NCBI GenBank assembly: GCA_964636655.1
Contig: CAZWTK010000007.1
Location: 5,301 to 69,300, forward strand
Direction: 5' to 3'
Source: Fen-549 sp964636655
Lineage (GTDB): Bacteria > Actinomycetota > Thermoleophilia > Gaiellales > Gaiellaceae
DNA length: 64,000 nt
Numbering within the stretch: the stretch's first letter is position 1; each line of letters begins with the position of its first letter. The position numbers and the translations under genes are program-made. Below are positions 41,360 to 50,861 of the stretch, in pieces. Under the pieces are notes generated by a model. It was not told the origin of the DNA. It was given only the letters and a program-made list of their open reading frames with translations, and did no database searches.

Positions 41360-42772
41360 TCAGCGTTCCCGCATTGCCGGTCGAGAGCGGTGGTCGCCGG
41401 CGACCAGCGCCGCCGCCCGCCGCCAACCCGACACCAGTAGCCAGGCGAGCGCGGGAGCGACGAGCGGCGTGACGCTGAGCATGTAGCGCGCCTCGCCGTG
41501 TACGAGCAGCACGTGGAAGACGATCCAGAACGCGACCAGGAGTGTGGCCAGTCCGGCGCCCGGGAGGCGTTTTCGAGCTGCGAGCACCAGCGCGAGCCCG
41601 CCCAGTATCCAGAACGAATAGTGCCAGAGCTTGTACAGCCAGAGGTGCCGCAGCGAGCCGTTGACGAGCGTCGCCTCGGCGCCCGAGAGCTGGCGCTCGT
41701 AGCGACCGCGCTGAGGATCGGGGCCTTTCTGCGCGACGAGGACGTTGCTGAACGGTCCGGGCCCCCAGGCCATCAGCTTGCTGAACTTCGCCGGCATCAA
41801 CTCGAGCCAGTCGAGCGGATGCTCGCGGACGTAAGAGATCGACTCGCGCAGCAGGGTCGAGTTCTGGCGCGTCTCGGCTCTGGCGCTGAAGATGGCCCAG
41901 CGCGGATGGGGCCCGCTGCGAAGCTGGAAGCCGCCGGTGGCCCTTGGGTTGGCGCCGAGCCAGATCGTGTAGCCGCCGTTGGTGGAGAGCCCGAAGGTGT
42001 GCATCACGACCGCGTTGCGGGCGGCCCAGGGCACGAGCACCAGCACGGAGGCAACCGCGAGCAGGGCGGCCGCTCGCCACGACTCGCGCAGCGGCCGGCG
42101 CAGAAGCAGCCATAGCGGCAGGATCAGCGGAAGCAGCATCGCCGTCGAGCGAACGAGGATGGCCAGGCCGAGCAGCACCCCCGCCGCCGCCGTGTTGGGT
42201 AGAGAGGGCGTCGCTCCGTCCTTCCTGGTGAGCAGCAGACAGGCGGCGAGAAGCAGGGGGATGAACAGCGCCTCGGACGAGGCGCGCATCACGTACGGGG
42301 TCAGCGTCGGAGCGACGGCGACCAGCGCGCCGGACACCACGCCGACGCTGCGTCCGCCCAGCCGCCGCCCCAGCACATAGGCAAGCCCGGTGCTGAGCGC
42401 CCAGAGCACGAGGTTCGCGGCCTTGATCGTCGCGACCGAGGGGCCGACGACCAGGAACAGAGCGGCGAGGAAAGCCGGCCAGCCAACCGGGAAGAAGGCC
42501 GTTGGGTGGCCCATGATCGAGTAGCCGTGGCCCTCGGAGATCGAGCGGGCGCTGAGGTAGTAGAAGTACGAGTCGCTGGTGGCTCGCCCGTGCACGAGCA
42601 GCACCCAGGGCAGGCGGGCCAACGCCGAGAGCAGTACAAGTGCGGCGATGTCGAGCAGCCAGTCGCGCCGAATGCGTCCGCCGTCCACCGCCCGCCTCGC
42701 CGCTCGCTGCGCAGCGGCATCGGGCCGCTCCGCGAGAGCCCGTTCGCCGCCTCTTCCTGTTGTCGAATCCAC
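41360..42772 (-). CDS. GT39/ArnT-like membrane glycosyltransferase
   Basis: The 470-residue protein is a polytopic GT-C protein. After the first helix (WLLDIAALVLLSALARLPWV) comes ATSDSYFYYLSARSISEGHG with the acidic residue of GT-C catalytic loops, then PTAFFPVGWPAFLAALFLVV and repeated helices. RNAVVMHTFGLSTNGGYTIW begins the large outer loop with NPRATGGFQ, as in PMT/ArnT proteins. It uses a polyprenyl-phosphate sugar as donor at the outer face; the acceptor is unknown. The start is GTG at 42772. It diverges from the MarR gene, 168 bases apart. Confidence 0.82.
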   Translation of the reverse strand: MDSTTGRGGERALAERPDAAAQRAARRAVDGGRIRRDWLLDIAALVLLSALARLPWVLLVHGRATSDSYFYYLSARSISEGHGYSIMGHPTAFFPVGWPAFLAALFLVVGPSVATIKAANLVLWALSTGLAYVLGRRLGGRSVGVVSGALVAVAPTLTPYVMRASSEALFIPLLLAACLLLTRKDGATPSLPNTAAAGVLLGLAILVRSTAMLLPLILPLWLLLRRPLRESWRAAALLAVASVLVLVPWAARNAVVMHTFGLSTNGGYTIWLGANPRATGGFQLRSGPHPRWAIFSARAETRQNSTLLRESISYVREHPLDWLELMPAKFSKLMAWGPGPFSNVLVAQKGPDPQRGRYERQLSGAEATLVNGSLRHLWLYKLWHYSFWILGGLALVLAARKRLPGAGLATLLVAFWIVFHVLLVHGEARYMLSVTPLVAPALAWLLVSGWRRAAALVAGDHRSRPAMRER

Positions 42773-42915
42773 TCGAGCCTTTCGCTGGTTCTGCCCTGGA
42801 TGGCGCCGGTTCCCGTTTCGGCTGGCCCGGGGACCGGGAGTCGATCAAGGTTAGCGAGCAAGACTGTCGAACCGGACGCCGCTACACGTCGCACCTCTGC
42901 CAGGTGCCTGCATAT

Positions 42916-42935
42916 TGCAGTATTTGTATAATGCA
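42916..42935. promoter_or_regulatory. Imperfect palindrome overlapping a -10 box (candidate MarR operator)
   Basis: TGCAGTAT and ATAATGCA form a 20-base imperfect palindrome (7 of 8 matching) immediately upstream of the MarR gene. A perfect TATAAT lies inside it at 42927-42932, eight bases before the ATG, so repression by binding would block the promoter directly. The start codon lies so close that the transcript is probably leaderless. Confidence 0.65.
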
Positions 42936-42940
42936 GCTAT

Positions 42941-43432
42941 ATGGGCACCGGCAAGACCAGTTCGACCGTGATCGACAAGCAGGCCGACGAGCTGGTGGGC
43001 TACTGGCTCGAGCTGGGTCATCGGATCATGAGCAGGAAGCTCGCCTCCTCGCTCTATCCGGAGTTGACGGGCAAGCTCCCGCGCGGTCAGGTGCACGCGC
43101 TCATGCTGCTCGCGAAGGCCGGAGAGCCCAAGATCAGCCAGCTGGCCGCCGTGCTCAGTCTCGACGAGAGCACCGTGACCCGCCTCGTCGACAAGCTGGA
43201 GGCCGCCGATCTGGTCGAACGCCGGCGTTCGACCAGCGACCGGCGCTCGACCAGCGTCGTGATCACAGACGAGGGGCGGAAGATCGTCGCCTGCGCGCGG
43301 GAGCACCAGCGTGCCCTGATGAGCGAGGTGCTGTCTGTGCTCGATCCGGAAGAGCGCACCGAGTTCATTCGCCTGACGGCGAAGGCGGCCGAGGCGATGA
43401 AGGTGAGCGCCTCAGGGGTCGTGAGCGGATGA
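42941..43432 (+). CDS. MarR family transcriptional regulator
   Basis: The 163-residue protein has a helical dimerisation domain and a winged helix with QLAAVLSLDESTVTRLVDKL (recognition helix) and LVERRRSTSDRRSTSVVITD (wing), followed by EGRKIV, the common MarR pattern. The ATG at 42941 has no Shine-Dalgarno but follows a TATAAT by eight bases, which fits leaderless translation. The stop overlaps the ATG of the DHA2 transporter by four bases. It probably represses this two-gene operon and releases when a toxic ligand binds. Confidence 0.93.
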   Translation: MGTGKTSSTVIDKQADELVGYWLELGHRIMSRKLASSLYPELTGKLPRGQVHALMLLAKAGEPKISQLAAVLSLDESTVTRLVDKLEAADLVERRRSTSDRRSTSVVITDEGRKIVACAREHQRALMSEVLSVLDPEERTEFIRLTAKAAEAMKVSASGVVSG

Positions 43433-45021
43433 ACGAGCACCTCCATCTCACCCACCGCGAGATTCTGTTCGTCTACAGCGGGCTGATGCTGGGAATGCTC
43501 CTGGCCTCACTCGATCAGACGATCGTCTCGACGGCGCTGCCGACGATCGTCGGCGACCTGGGCGGGCTCAACCACTACACCTGGGTGGTCATCGCCTACA
43601 TACTCACCTCCACCGTCTCGATGCCCCTGTACGGCAAGCTGGGCGACCTCTACGGGCGCAAGCGCCTGTTCCAGTTCGCGATCGTCCTGTTCGTCGTCGG
43701 CTCGGCTCTGTGCGGACTGTCGCAGAGCATGCTGGAGCTGATCTCCTTCCGCGCCTTGCAGGGCCTTGGCGCCGGCGGACTGATGGTGGGAGCGATGGCG
43801 ATCATCGGCGACATCGTGCCGCCGCGCGAGCGCGGCCGCTACCAGGGCTACATCGGTGGCGTGTTCGCGATCTCGAGTATCGCCGGGCCTTTGCTGGGCG
43901 GCTTCTTCGTCGACAACTTCTCCTGGCGCTGGGTCTTCTACATCAACCTGCCGGTGGGCGCGCTGGCCTTCTTCGTGGTCGGCGCCGTGCTGCACCTTCC
44001 CAAGCGTCGCGTCTCGCATCGAATCGACATCCTCGGTACCGCGCTTCTCTCGTTGGGTGCCACGGCGCTGACGCTGGCGCTGACGCTCGGCGGCACCGAG
44101 TGGGCATGGAGCTCGAGCCCGAGCATCGGGCTGTTCGTCGCGGGGCCCGTTCTGATAGCGCTCTTCCTGCTGCAGGAAAGTCGCGCTGCCGAGCCGATCA
44201 TCCCGCTGCATCTGTTTCGCAACGTGATCTTCAACGCCGCCTCGAGCACCGGCTTCATCGTCGGCTTGGCGATGTTCGGCTCGATCGTCTACCTGCCGCT
44301 ATTTCTGCAGATAGTGCACGGCGTTTCGCCGACGAGCTCGGGCCTGCGCCTGCTGCCGATGATGGCGAGCATGCTCGTCACCTCGATCGTCTCGGGCCGC
44401 ACGATCAGCAGGATCGGTCGCTACAAGGCCTTCCCGGTTGTGGGCATGGCGGTGACGTCGCTGGGCATCTTCCTGCTCTCGCGGCTCAACCCGGCAACCA
44501 GTTCGTTGCGCCTGTCGGCGTACATGGTCGTGCTCGGGCTCGGCATGGGAATGGTCATGCAGGTGCTCGTGCTGGCGGTACAGAACGCCGTCGAGTACCG
44601 CGATCTCGGCGTGGCGACCTCCTCGTCCACCTTCTTCCGCTCGATGGGAAGCGTCTTCGGGCTGGCGATCTTCGGCACGATCTTCGCCAACCGGCTCGCT
44701 TACTGGATGCCTCGGTTGATACCGGAAGGCGGCACCGCCCACGTCTCGAGCGGCAATCTGATGCACATGACCCCCGCCCAGCTGAACCGGCTTTCGCCGC
44801 AGGTGCACCAGGGGCTGATCGATTCCTTCTCGAACTCGATCCACTCTGTCTTCCTCTGGGCGATTCCCTTCGCCGTCGCCGGTTTTCTGATCACGCTGTT
44901 CCTGCGTGAGATACCGCTCCGCGAGCGCAAGCAGCCGGCCGGGACAGGCGCCGGCGAAGACATGGGGATGCAGATGGAAGCCGGGGCCGTCGAGCCGGCG
45001 GTGGCCGGCGAAGGGCGCTGA
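43429..45021 (+). CDS. DHA2 (EmrB/QacA-like) MFS multidrug transporter
   Basis: The 530-residue protein has fourteen hydrophobic helices, the DHA2 layout. Motif D1 (SLDQTIVSTALPTIVGDLGG), motif A (PLYGKLGDLYGRKRLF), LISFRALQGLGAGGLMVGAM with the RxxQGxGaa of motif B, and AISSIAGPLLGGFFVDNFSW (motif C of antiporters) are intact. Proton-driven drug or metabolite export across the cytoplasmic membrane is the family role. The ATG at 43429 overlaps the MarR stop, so expression follows that of the regulator. Confidence 0.93.
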   Translation: MNEHLHLTHREILFVYSGLMLGMLLASLDQTIVSTALPTIVGDLGGLNHYTWVVIAYILTSTVSMPLYGKLGDLYGRKRLFQFAIVLFVVGSALCGLSQSMLELISFRALQGLGAGGLMVGAMAIIGDIVPPRERGRYQGYIGGVFAISSIAGPLLGGFFVDNFSWRWVFYINLPVGALAFFVVGAVLHLPKRRVSHRIDILGTALLSLGATALTLALTLGGTEWAWSSSPSIGLFVAGPVLIALFLLQESRAAEPIIPLHLFRNVIFNAASSTGFIVGLAMFGSIVYLPLFLQIVHGVSPTSSGLRLLPMMASMLVTSIVSGRTISRIGRYKAFPVVGMAVTSLGIFLLSRLNPATSSLRLSAYMVVLGLGMGMVMQVLVLAVQNAVEYRDLGVATSSSTFFRSMGSVFGLAIFGTIFANRLAYWMPRLIPEGGTAHVSSGNLMHMTPAQLNRLSPQVHQGLIDSFSNSIHSVFLWAIPFAVAGFLITLFLREIPLRERKQPAGTGAGEDMGMQMEAGAVEPAVAGEGR

Positions 45022-45041
45022 CGCGCCGAGCTTCGCCGCCG

Positions 45042-45632
45042 CTAGCCGCGCCTGCGCGGGCGAATTAGCAGCAGTGGAATCGTCAACAGCGCCGCAGCCG
45101 CGAGCGCTCCCAGCACTAGTGCTACAAGGGCCGAGCTCAGCTGCACGGAGGTGGCGAAAAGGGCCACCAGCGCCGCCGCCGCCGCGGCGACGCCGGTCAA
45201 AGCCAGCAAGAGCAGGCGCCGACCGATAGAGGTCACATCGACGGACGCCGCCGGCGGAAGCTCGGCCAGCCAGAAGAGGAGCTCGCAGAGCGCGATCAAG
45301 CCCGCCGCGCAGGGCACGACCGAGACGCCGCCCACGTGCCCCGAGGATTCGACGGCCACGTACTCGGCGCCGAGCAAGAAAAGCGGTAGCCAGGCGCCGC
45401 GACCGCGCCAGAGCACGGGAAGGAGCAGCGACACAAGCGCCGCCGCGCCCAGGCCGTCGACGACCAGCCCGAGCCGACCGGGATCGAGCATCGGATAGAC
45501 GGCGAGCGCAGTCGCGACGGCGGCCGCGACGGCGGCGATCGCCAGGCGCAGGTAGGCCGAGCTCAGCGTGCGAAGCGCCGGAATGCTTCCACCTCCTCCA
45601 CGACCTCGGCCAGGGATTCGCCGCCCGTCCAT
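45042..45632 (-). CDS. Small polytopic membrane protein of the MoxR-DUF58 operon
   Basis: The frame gives a protein of up to 196 residues with repeated hydrophobic helices (LAIAAVAAAVATALAVYPML, VVDGLGAAALVSLLLPVLW, LCELLFWLAEL, LLLLALTGVAAAAAALVAL, ALVLGALAAAALLTIPLLLI) ending RPRRRG. The exact start is unclear: there is an in-frame ATG at 45632, which overlaps the DUF58 gene by 70 bases, but the membrane part begins only at about 45560 and a non-standard start there cannot be excluded. It is at the end of the operon where a transglutaminase-type protein would usually be. Function unknown. Confidence 0.6.
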   Translation of the reverse strand: MDGRRIPGRGRGGGGSIPALRTLSSAYLRLAIAAVAAAVATALAVYPMLDPGRLGLVVDGLGAAALVSLLLPVLWRGRGAWLPLFLLGAEYVAVESSGHVGGVSVVPCAAGLIALCELLFWLAELPPAASVDVTSIGRRLLLLALTGVAAAAAALVALFATSVQLSSALVALVLGALAAAALLTIPLLLIRPRRRG

Positions 45633-46815
45633 TCGGCGACGGCGATCCCGAGCTCCTGGTAGCGCAGGTGAAGCGTCTCGCGCCAGAGGCGCCAGAGACG
45701 GAGTGCCTTCGGGTCGGGGGTGCCGCCCTCCGAGGCGCCGGCGAAGGCGACCGGAGACACGTCGACGACGGCCAGGTCGAAGCCGCGCCGGCGCAGGTCG
45801 ACCAGCGCGTACATGCCCCGCTCGTCGAGCAGCGGGCTCAAGGCGATCACCAGCGCCTGCGGCGTCAGGCTGCGCGCCGGCAGTACGTCGAGGCGCTTCC
45901 AGACGTAGGAGAAGTTGACCTCGGTCTCGAGCAGCGCCTCGGCGATGCGGTAGGACTGGAGCGTGCCGGATGCGGGCGTCAGCCACCTGACGATGCCGCC
46001 GAAGCCGACGATGCCGACCCGGTCCTGAACGGCGAGGTAGTGGTCGGCGAGAGTGGCGGCCGCCCTGACGGCCTGGTCGAGCGTTCCTCCGCCTGCGCGC
46101 TGTGCCTCCGCGAAGCTGTCCAGGAAGAGGATCACGTCGGCGTTTCGCTCCGGGTGCTGTTGGTTGACGTAAAGGGTTTGACCGCGTGAGCTGGCGCGCC
46201 AGTTGAGGCGGCGGACGCGGTCGCCGCGGACGTAGGGGCGAACGTCGGCGAACTCGATTCCCTCGGCCTTGGCACGCGAGACGCGGTTGCCGGCGAAAGG
46301 CTGTGTCTCGCGCGGCGTGACGAGCGACTGCAGCCGCTCGCGACCGGGGTAGACGCGAACCACGGTGGTTCCGCCGATACGCTGATCGGCGAGGCGCAGG
46401 CGGGCGCGGTCACCCGAGCGCACGACGAGCTCGCCCAGCCGGTAGGCGCCCCAGCGCTCACAGGCGAGTCTGACCGCGACGGTACGCGGGCGGCCACGCG
46501 TGAGCCCGAGCACGAACGACCCCGGCTCGCCCGCCGGCGCGATCCCGCGCGGCAGCACGAGTGCCACGTGCGCCTCGCAGCTCTCCGCGGCCGAGAGGGA
46601 CAACTCGAGCTCGATCTCGTCACCTTCCAGCACGCGCTCGCGGTCGAGTTGCACGGATGCCTCGACCCTCGGCGGTGGCGGAAGCGAGAGGCCGACCGCC
46701 AGGACGAGGGCAAAAGGGGCTCCCAGACCGGCGAGCTCCGGGCGCCCGAGCGCGAGCGCCGCGATGAAGGCGGCAGCCGCGAAGATCGCGTACAGCGCCA
46801 GCTTCGGCGAGCGGC

Positions 46816-46819
<4 letters not shown>
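45563..46819 (-). CDS. DUF58 (von Willebrand-type) protein
   Basis: The 418-residue protein has two N-terminal hydrophobic segments, a beta-rich domain (QLDRERVLEGDEIELELSLS), the DUF58 core signature EFADVRPYVRGDRVRRLNWR followed by ASSRG, and a von Willebrand A-like region with ADVILFLDSFAEAQ (metal-site-like DxxxS) and ALVIALSPLLDERGM. It starts at a TTG overlapping the stop of the MoxR gene (TTGA). MoxR ATPases and DUF58/VWA proteins act as partners to load or remodel protein complexes or membrane enzymes. The target here is not known. Confidence 0.85.
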
Positions 46820-47795
<976 letters not shown>

Positions 47796-47799
<4 letters not shown>

Positions 47800-48299
47800 A
47801 GCGCCTCCAGTTCGTCGAGAAGACTTTCCAGCTCGCGTCGCGACCAGCCGCGGCCACCCGGGCCGAGCGGCGGCTTGCGGTCGGGACGGGCGAGGCTCCA
47901 AGCGTAACCGTCTCCGACGATGGCGCGCGCCCGATCGGGCGCGCGGTCGAGATCGACGCGATGGTGGCGCCTCAGGCGCGCTGCGACGATCTCGCGTACC
48001 AGCGGTCGCATCGACTCGTACAGGTGCGACTCGTTCCAGGAGGCCGCCACGAGCGCCCGCTCGATCTTCTCGAACTGCGCAATCCGTTGCTCGGTTTGCC
48101 GCGGATTCAGCCGTGGCGACCAGGAGAACGCGTTTCGCGGCAGCGCTCTGCTCAGGAGATCGACTAGGAGAGCGAGCGCGAACCCGGCCGCGACCAGCGT
48201 GTACACGAGCAGGGCGAGGCCGTGCCCCTGGCTGGCGAGGACGAGCGCGGGAGTGAGCACCATGACGATCAACCCCGCTACCACGCCGAGCGTTCTCAT
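47796..48299 (-). CDS. Membrane protein of the MoxR-DUF58 operon
   Basis: The 167-residue product begins with two hydrophobic helices (VVAGLIVMVLTPALVLA and LALLVYTLVAAGFALALLVD), then a basic cytoplasmic region with RQTEQRIAQFEKIERALVAA and REIVAARLRRHHRVDL and a C-terminal RRELESLLDELEAL that looks like a coiled coil. ATG overlaps the preceding stop and it ends in the GTGA overlap with MoxR. I do not recognise a family with confidence, but this position in MoxR-DUF58 operons is typically taken by such a small membrane protein. Confidence 0.7.
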
Positions 48300-49240
48300 C
48301 TCGACTTCGCCTCCAGCTCGCTCCTGAGCGCACCGAGCGCGGCGATCGATTCACGCTTCATCTCGAGCCCGATCGCATGCGTGCTGAAGCGGGCCTGCTC
48401 GAACAGCTCGGTCAGCCGTTCGCCCGGGCCCCGGCTGAGGCGCAGGGCAGCGAAGACGCGGCCCAGATACTCGCCCGGGGCCTCGAACGGGCGGCGGCCC
48501 AGGGCGTGTCTGGCCAGCGTCTTCTCCATGCCGACGTAGGCATGGATCACCGCTTGGCGCGGATCAGATTCCCGCTCGAGCTCCGCGATCGAGATCGCGA
48601 CCAGCTCGTGTAGCTCGCGGCGCGGCGATTCCAGCTCGTCCTCGGGGAGCTCCCGGGTCACGAGGCTGCTGCGGCGGCGCCGGATCAACGCTGCGGTGAG
48701 TAGCAGAACGAGACATGTGCCGACTCCGGTGACGACCCAGGGTAGTAGCTCCTCGGCAACCCGTTCGGAGCGTACGGGCGGCGGCTTGACCGCCGTGGTA
48801 TGCCCGCGCTTCTTGGACGGGGAGACTGGATTTTGGTTCTGGGGTCGAGTGAGAGCCAACCAGGCGAGCGCCCCGCCTACCAGCGCAATCACGAGAACTT
48901 GCTTGATCACACGCTTCTCCCGGAACCGATCCGGGCTCGAGACGCCGTCTCCTCGTAACTCGCGCACCGACTGCCAGATCGCGAACAGGACGGCCGGGAT
49001 AACCGCGACGGCGACAAGCAGGACGATCAGGTCGCCGGCAACGAGCCGCGCATGTGCCAGGTCGCCCGGGCCGGCGACATGGGCAAGCGAGCGGCTGGCG
49101 CCTAGCGCGACGAGGAAGACGAGCAGGAAGACGCCTAACACGAGCAGCGGGGCGCGATTTCCCGAGCGCGCTCTCGCTTCCGCCGGCGCACGTTGATCTG
49201 GTGTCGATCGCCTTTCGGGCATTTCCGAACGCTGCATCAT
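48296..49240 (-). CDS. DUF4129-like transmembrane protein
   Basis: The 314-residue protein has three hydrophobic helices (APLLVLGVFLLVFLVALGAS, LIVLLVAVAVIPAVLFAIWQ, QVLVIALVGGALAWLAL), then a fourth (LPWVVTGVGTCLVLLLTAAL), and a C-terminal helical domain with DPRQAVIHAYVGMEKTLARH and RPFEAPGEYLGRVFAALRLS then RLTELFEQARFSTH, the pattern of the DUF4129 domain found in transglutaminase partner proteins. Two ATGs at 49240 and 49237 begin it. It heads the leftward operon and is read through four-base overlaps into the next genes. Confidence 0.75.
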   Translation of the reverse strand: MMQRSEMPERRSTPDQRAPAEARARSGNRAPLLVLGVFLLVFLVALGASRSLAHVAGPGDLAHARLVAGDLIVLLVAVAVIPAVLFAIWQSVRELRGDGVSSPDRFREKRVIKQVLVIALVGGALAWLALTRPQNQNPVSPSKKRGHTTAVKPPPVRSERVAEELLPWVVTGVGTCLVLLLTAALIRRRRSSLVTRELPEDELESPRRELHELVAISIAELERESDPRQAVIHAYVGMEKTLARHALGRRPFEAPGEYLGRVFAALRLSRGPGERLTELFEQARFSTHAIGLEMKRESIAALGALRSELEAKSR

Positions 49241-49329
49241 GAATCTAGCTCCTGGGCGCCCGGACGCCGATCGCTCAAACAGGTTACTGCACAATGGGTC
49301 GCGGCGCGGTAATCTTGGAGGCGATCGAA

Positions 49330-49396
49330 GGACGAGTACCGGGATGCGCTTTTCTCGCGTTCCTTGCTTGTTCGCAAATTGGCAAGGAGGTGAGTT
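49330..49396 (+). promoter_or_regulatory. Shine-Dalgarno-sequestering leader of cold-shock gene 1
   Basis: TTCCTTGC (49360-49367) pairs with GCAAGGAG (49382-49389), which contains most of the Shine-Dalgarno. Between them, TTG/CAA (49368-49370, 49375-49377) close a TTCG loop (49371-49374), leaving a four-base bulge (49378-49381) on the 3' side. The leader begins with GGACGAGTACCG (49330-49341), identical to the second csp leader. Confidence 0.75.
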
Positions 49397-49603
49397 ATGG
49401 CAACCGGGACCGTCAAGTGGTTCAACAACGACAAGGGATACGGGTTCATCACGCCCGAAGACGGCGGTAAGGACCTGTTCGTCCACCACACGGGCATCGA
49501 GGGCGAAGGCTTCAAGAGCCTGCCCGAGGGCGCTCGCGTCGAGTTCGAGGCAGTGGAGGGCCAGAAGGGCCCTCAGGCCACGAGCGTTCGCGTTGTTGGC
49601 TGA
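49397..49603 (+). CDS. Cold-shock domain protein (CspA family), copy 1
   Basis: The 68-residue protein is a single cold-shock domain: ATGTVKWFNNDKGYGFITPE (RNP1 KGYGFI), GKDLFVHHTGIEGEGFKSL (RNP2 LFVHH) and ARVEFEAVEGQKGPQATSVR. It binds single-stranded RNA/DNA as an RNA chaperone. AAGGAGG sits eight bases before the ATG. The leader can fold so that the Shine-Dalgarno is paired. Copy 2 at 55559 differs at only a few residues. A strong hairpin follows. Confidence 0.97.
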   Translation: MATGTVKWFNNDKGYGFITPEDGGKDLFVHHTGIEGEGFKSLPEGARVEFEAVEGQKGPQATSVRVVG

Positions 49604-49621
49604 CCAAGCTTGAAGAAATCA

Positions 49622-49675
49622 GAAGGCGCCGCTTGAGCGAAGCCGCCTAACAGCGGCGAGCGAGGCGGCGCCTTC
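49622..49675 (+). terminator. Hairpin terminator after csp copy 1
   Basis: GAAGGCGCCGC (49622-49632) and GCGGCGCCTTC (49665-49675) form a perfect 11-base stem, with an inner GCCGC/GCGGC stem. It begins 19 bases after the stop codon. No long T-run follows. Confidence 0.7.
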
Positions 49676-49716
49676 GAGGTTGTGCGCCGGGCGCCGCTCG
49701 GCCGGACTCCTGGAGC

Positions 49717-50364
49717 GTGTTAGTGGTTGAACGAGCTAAACCGCGTCTGCGCGGTGTTTTTCACCAGTGGGCGTTCGTCCTGGCAATCCCGTTGGGCGTC
49801 GTGCTGGCGCTTGCTACCGAGGGGACCCGCGCTCGCGCCGCGGCCGCCGTCTTCGCCGCCAGCGTAGTTTTGATGTTCGGGGCAAGCGCGCTCTACCACC
49901 GACCCAACTGGTCGCCCAAGTGGCGCGCCTGGCTGCGCCGGCTCGACCACGCCAGCATCTACTGCCTGATCGCGGGCACCTACACGCCGGTCGGGCTGCT
50001 CGCCCTGCACGGCGCCTGGCAGGTCGTGGTGCTGGCGATCGTCTGGAGCGGCTGCGTGGCGGCGGTCTTCATCAGGCTGTTCTGGATCGGCGCGCCGAAG
50101 TGGCTATCAGCCACCGTCGGTATCGCGCTCGGCTGGGTCGGCGTCGTCGCCATGCCCAAGATCTATTTCGAGTTGGGGCTCGCCTGCGTGCTTCTGATCG
50201 CCGCGGGCGGGATCCTCTACAGCCTGGGCGCCGTGGTCTACGCCCTGAAGCGGCCTGATCCGTTCCCCGCGATCTTCGGTTACCACGAGATCTTTCACCT
50301 GATGATCGTGATGGCGGTGGGGTTGCAGTACGCGGCGATCGCGTTCTACGTGCTGCCGACGTAG
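49717..50364 (+). CDS. Hemolysin III (HlyIII/YqfA-like, PAQR) family membrane protein
   Basis: The 215-residue protein has seven hydrophobic helices. It carries the conserved motifs SALYHRPNWSPKWRAWLRRL with the His after SALY, DHASIYCLIAGTYTPVGLLA, and GYHEIFHLMIVMAVGLQY in the last helices; these His residues are expected to bind a metal in the PAQR fold. The family has been described as hemolysin or receptor-like, and its bacterial function is not settled. GTG at 49717 was taken as start; GTG at 49723 is also possible. Confidence 0.9.
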   Translation: MLVVERAKPRLRGVFHQWAFVLAIPLGVVLALATEGTRARAAAAVFAASVVLMFGASALYHRPNWSPKWRAWLRRLDHASIYCLIAGTYTPVGLLALHGAWQVVVLAIVWSGCVAAVFIRLFWIGAPKWLSATVGIALGWVGVVAMPKIYFELGLACVLLIAAGGILYSLGAVVYALKRPDPFPAIFGYHEIFHLMIVMAVGLQYAAIAFYVLPT

Positions 50365-50408
50365 AGGACCTCGAGAGCAGATCTACCTGCGCGACCCGGG
50401 CGCACGGC

Positions 50409-50861
50409 TCAGGTCTCGTCTTGCAGCGATTCTCCCTCCAGCGCGCTGAGCACCGCAATCGCTCCATCCAGCTCTATGTCCGAAACCCGCGCCGCAATCT
50501 TTCGTTCCAGCTCCGACACCGCCACGCACACAACCTTGGCCGCCTTCACGCCCTCACCCGTCAGCGAGACGAGAAACGAGCGCCGATCGTTTGCGTTGAT
50601 CTCGCGCGTCACGTAACCCCGCGCCTCGAGCCGGTCGATCACGCCGGTCAGGGTCGAGCGCTTGTGCCCGAAGAGGTCGTGCAGCTCGCCCACCGAGGCG
50701 CTGCCGCCGCGACCCAGGCGGGCAAGGATATGGGCCTCGGCCTGGCCGATGCCGAGCGCGGCGGTGCGGCGTTCGAGATAGAGACCGATCAGGTGGGTGG
50801 CGCGCTCGATCGCCGGGACGAGCTCTGGCGTTGCGGCGGCTGCGTCGTCGTCAGGCTTCAT
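50409..50861 (-). CDS. MarR family transcriptional regulator
   Basis: The 150-residue protein has a MarR winged helix: ILARLGRGGSASVGELHDLF, KRSTLTGVIDRLEARGYVTR (recognition helix) and NANDRRSFLVSLTGEGVKAA (wing). The ATG at 50861 overlaps the end of the MFS gene by 11 bases, so it is the second gene of a transporter-regulator operon. A matching palindrome lies upstream of the transporter (52152-52173), so it probably represses both genes until its ligand binds. Confidence 0.88.
   Translation of the reverse strand: MKPDDDAAAATPELVPAIERATHLIGLYLERRTAALGIGQAEAHILARLGRGGSASVGELHDLFGHKRSTLTGVIDRLEARGYVTREINANDRRSFLVSLTGEGVKAAKVVCVAVSELERKIAARVSDIELDGAIAVLSALEGESLQDET

Noticed and set aside
42640..43428. 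Upstream extension of the DHA2 transporter frame
   Set aside because: It crosses the MarR gene and the GT39-like start; the ATGA overlap at 43429 and the family length fix the true start.
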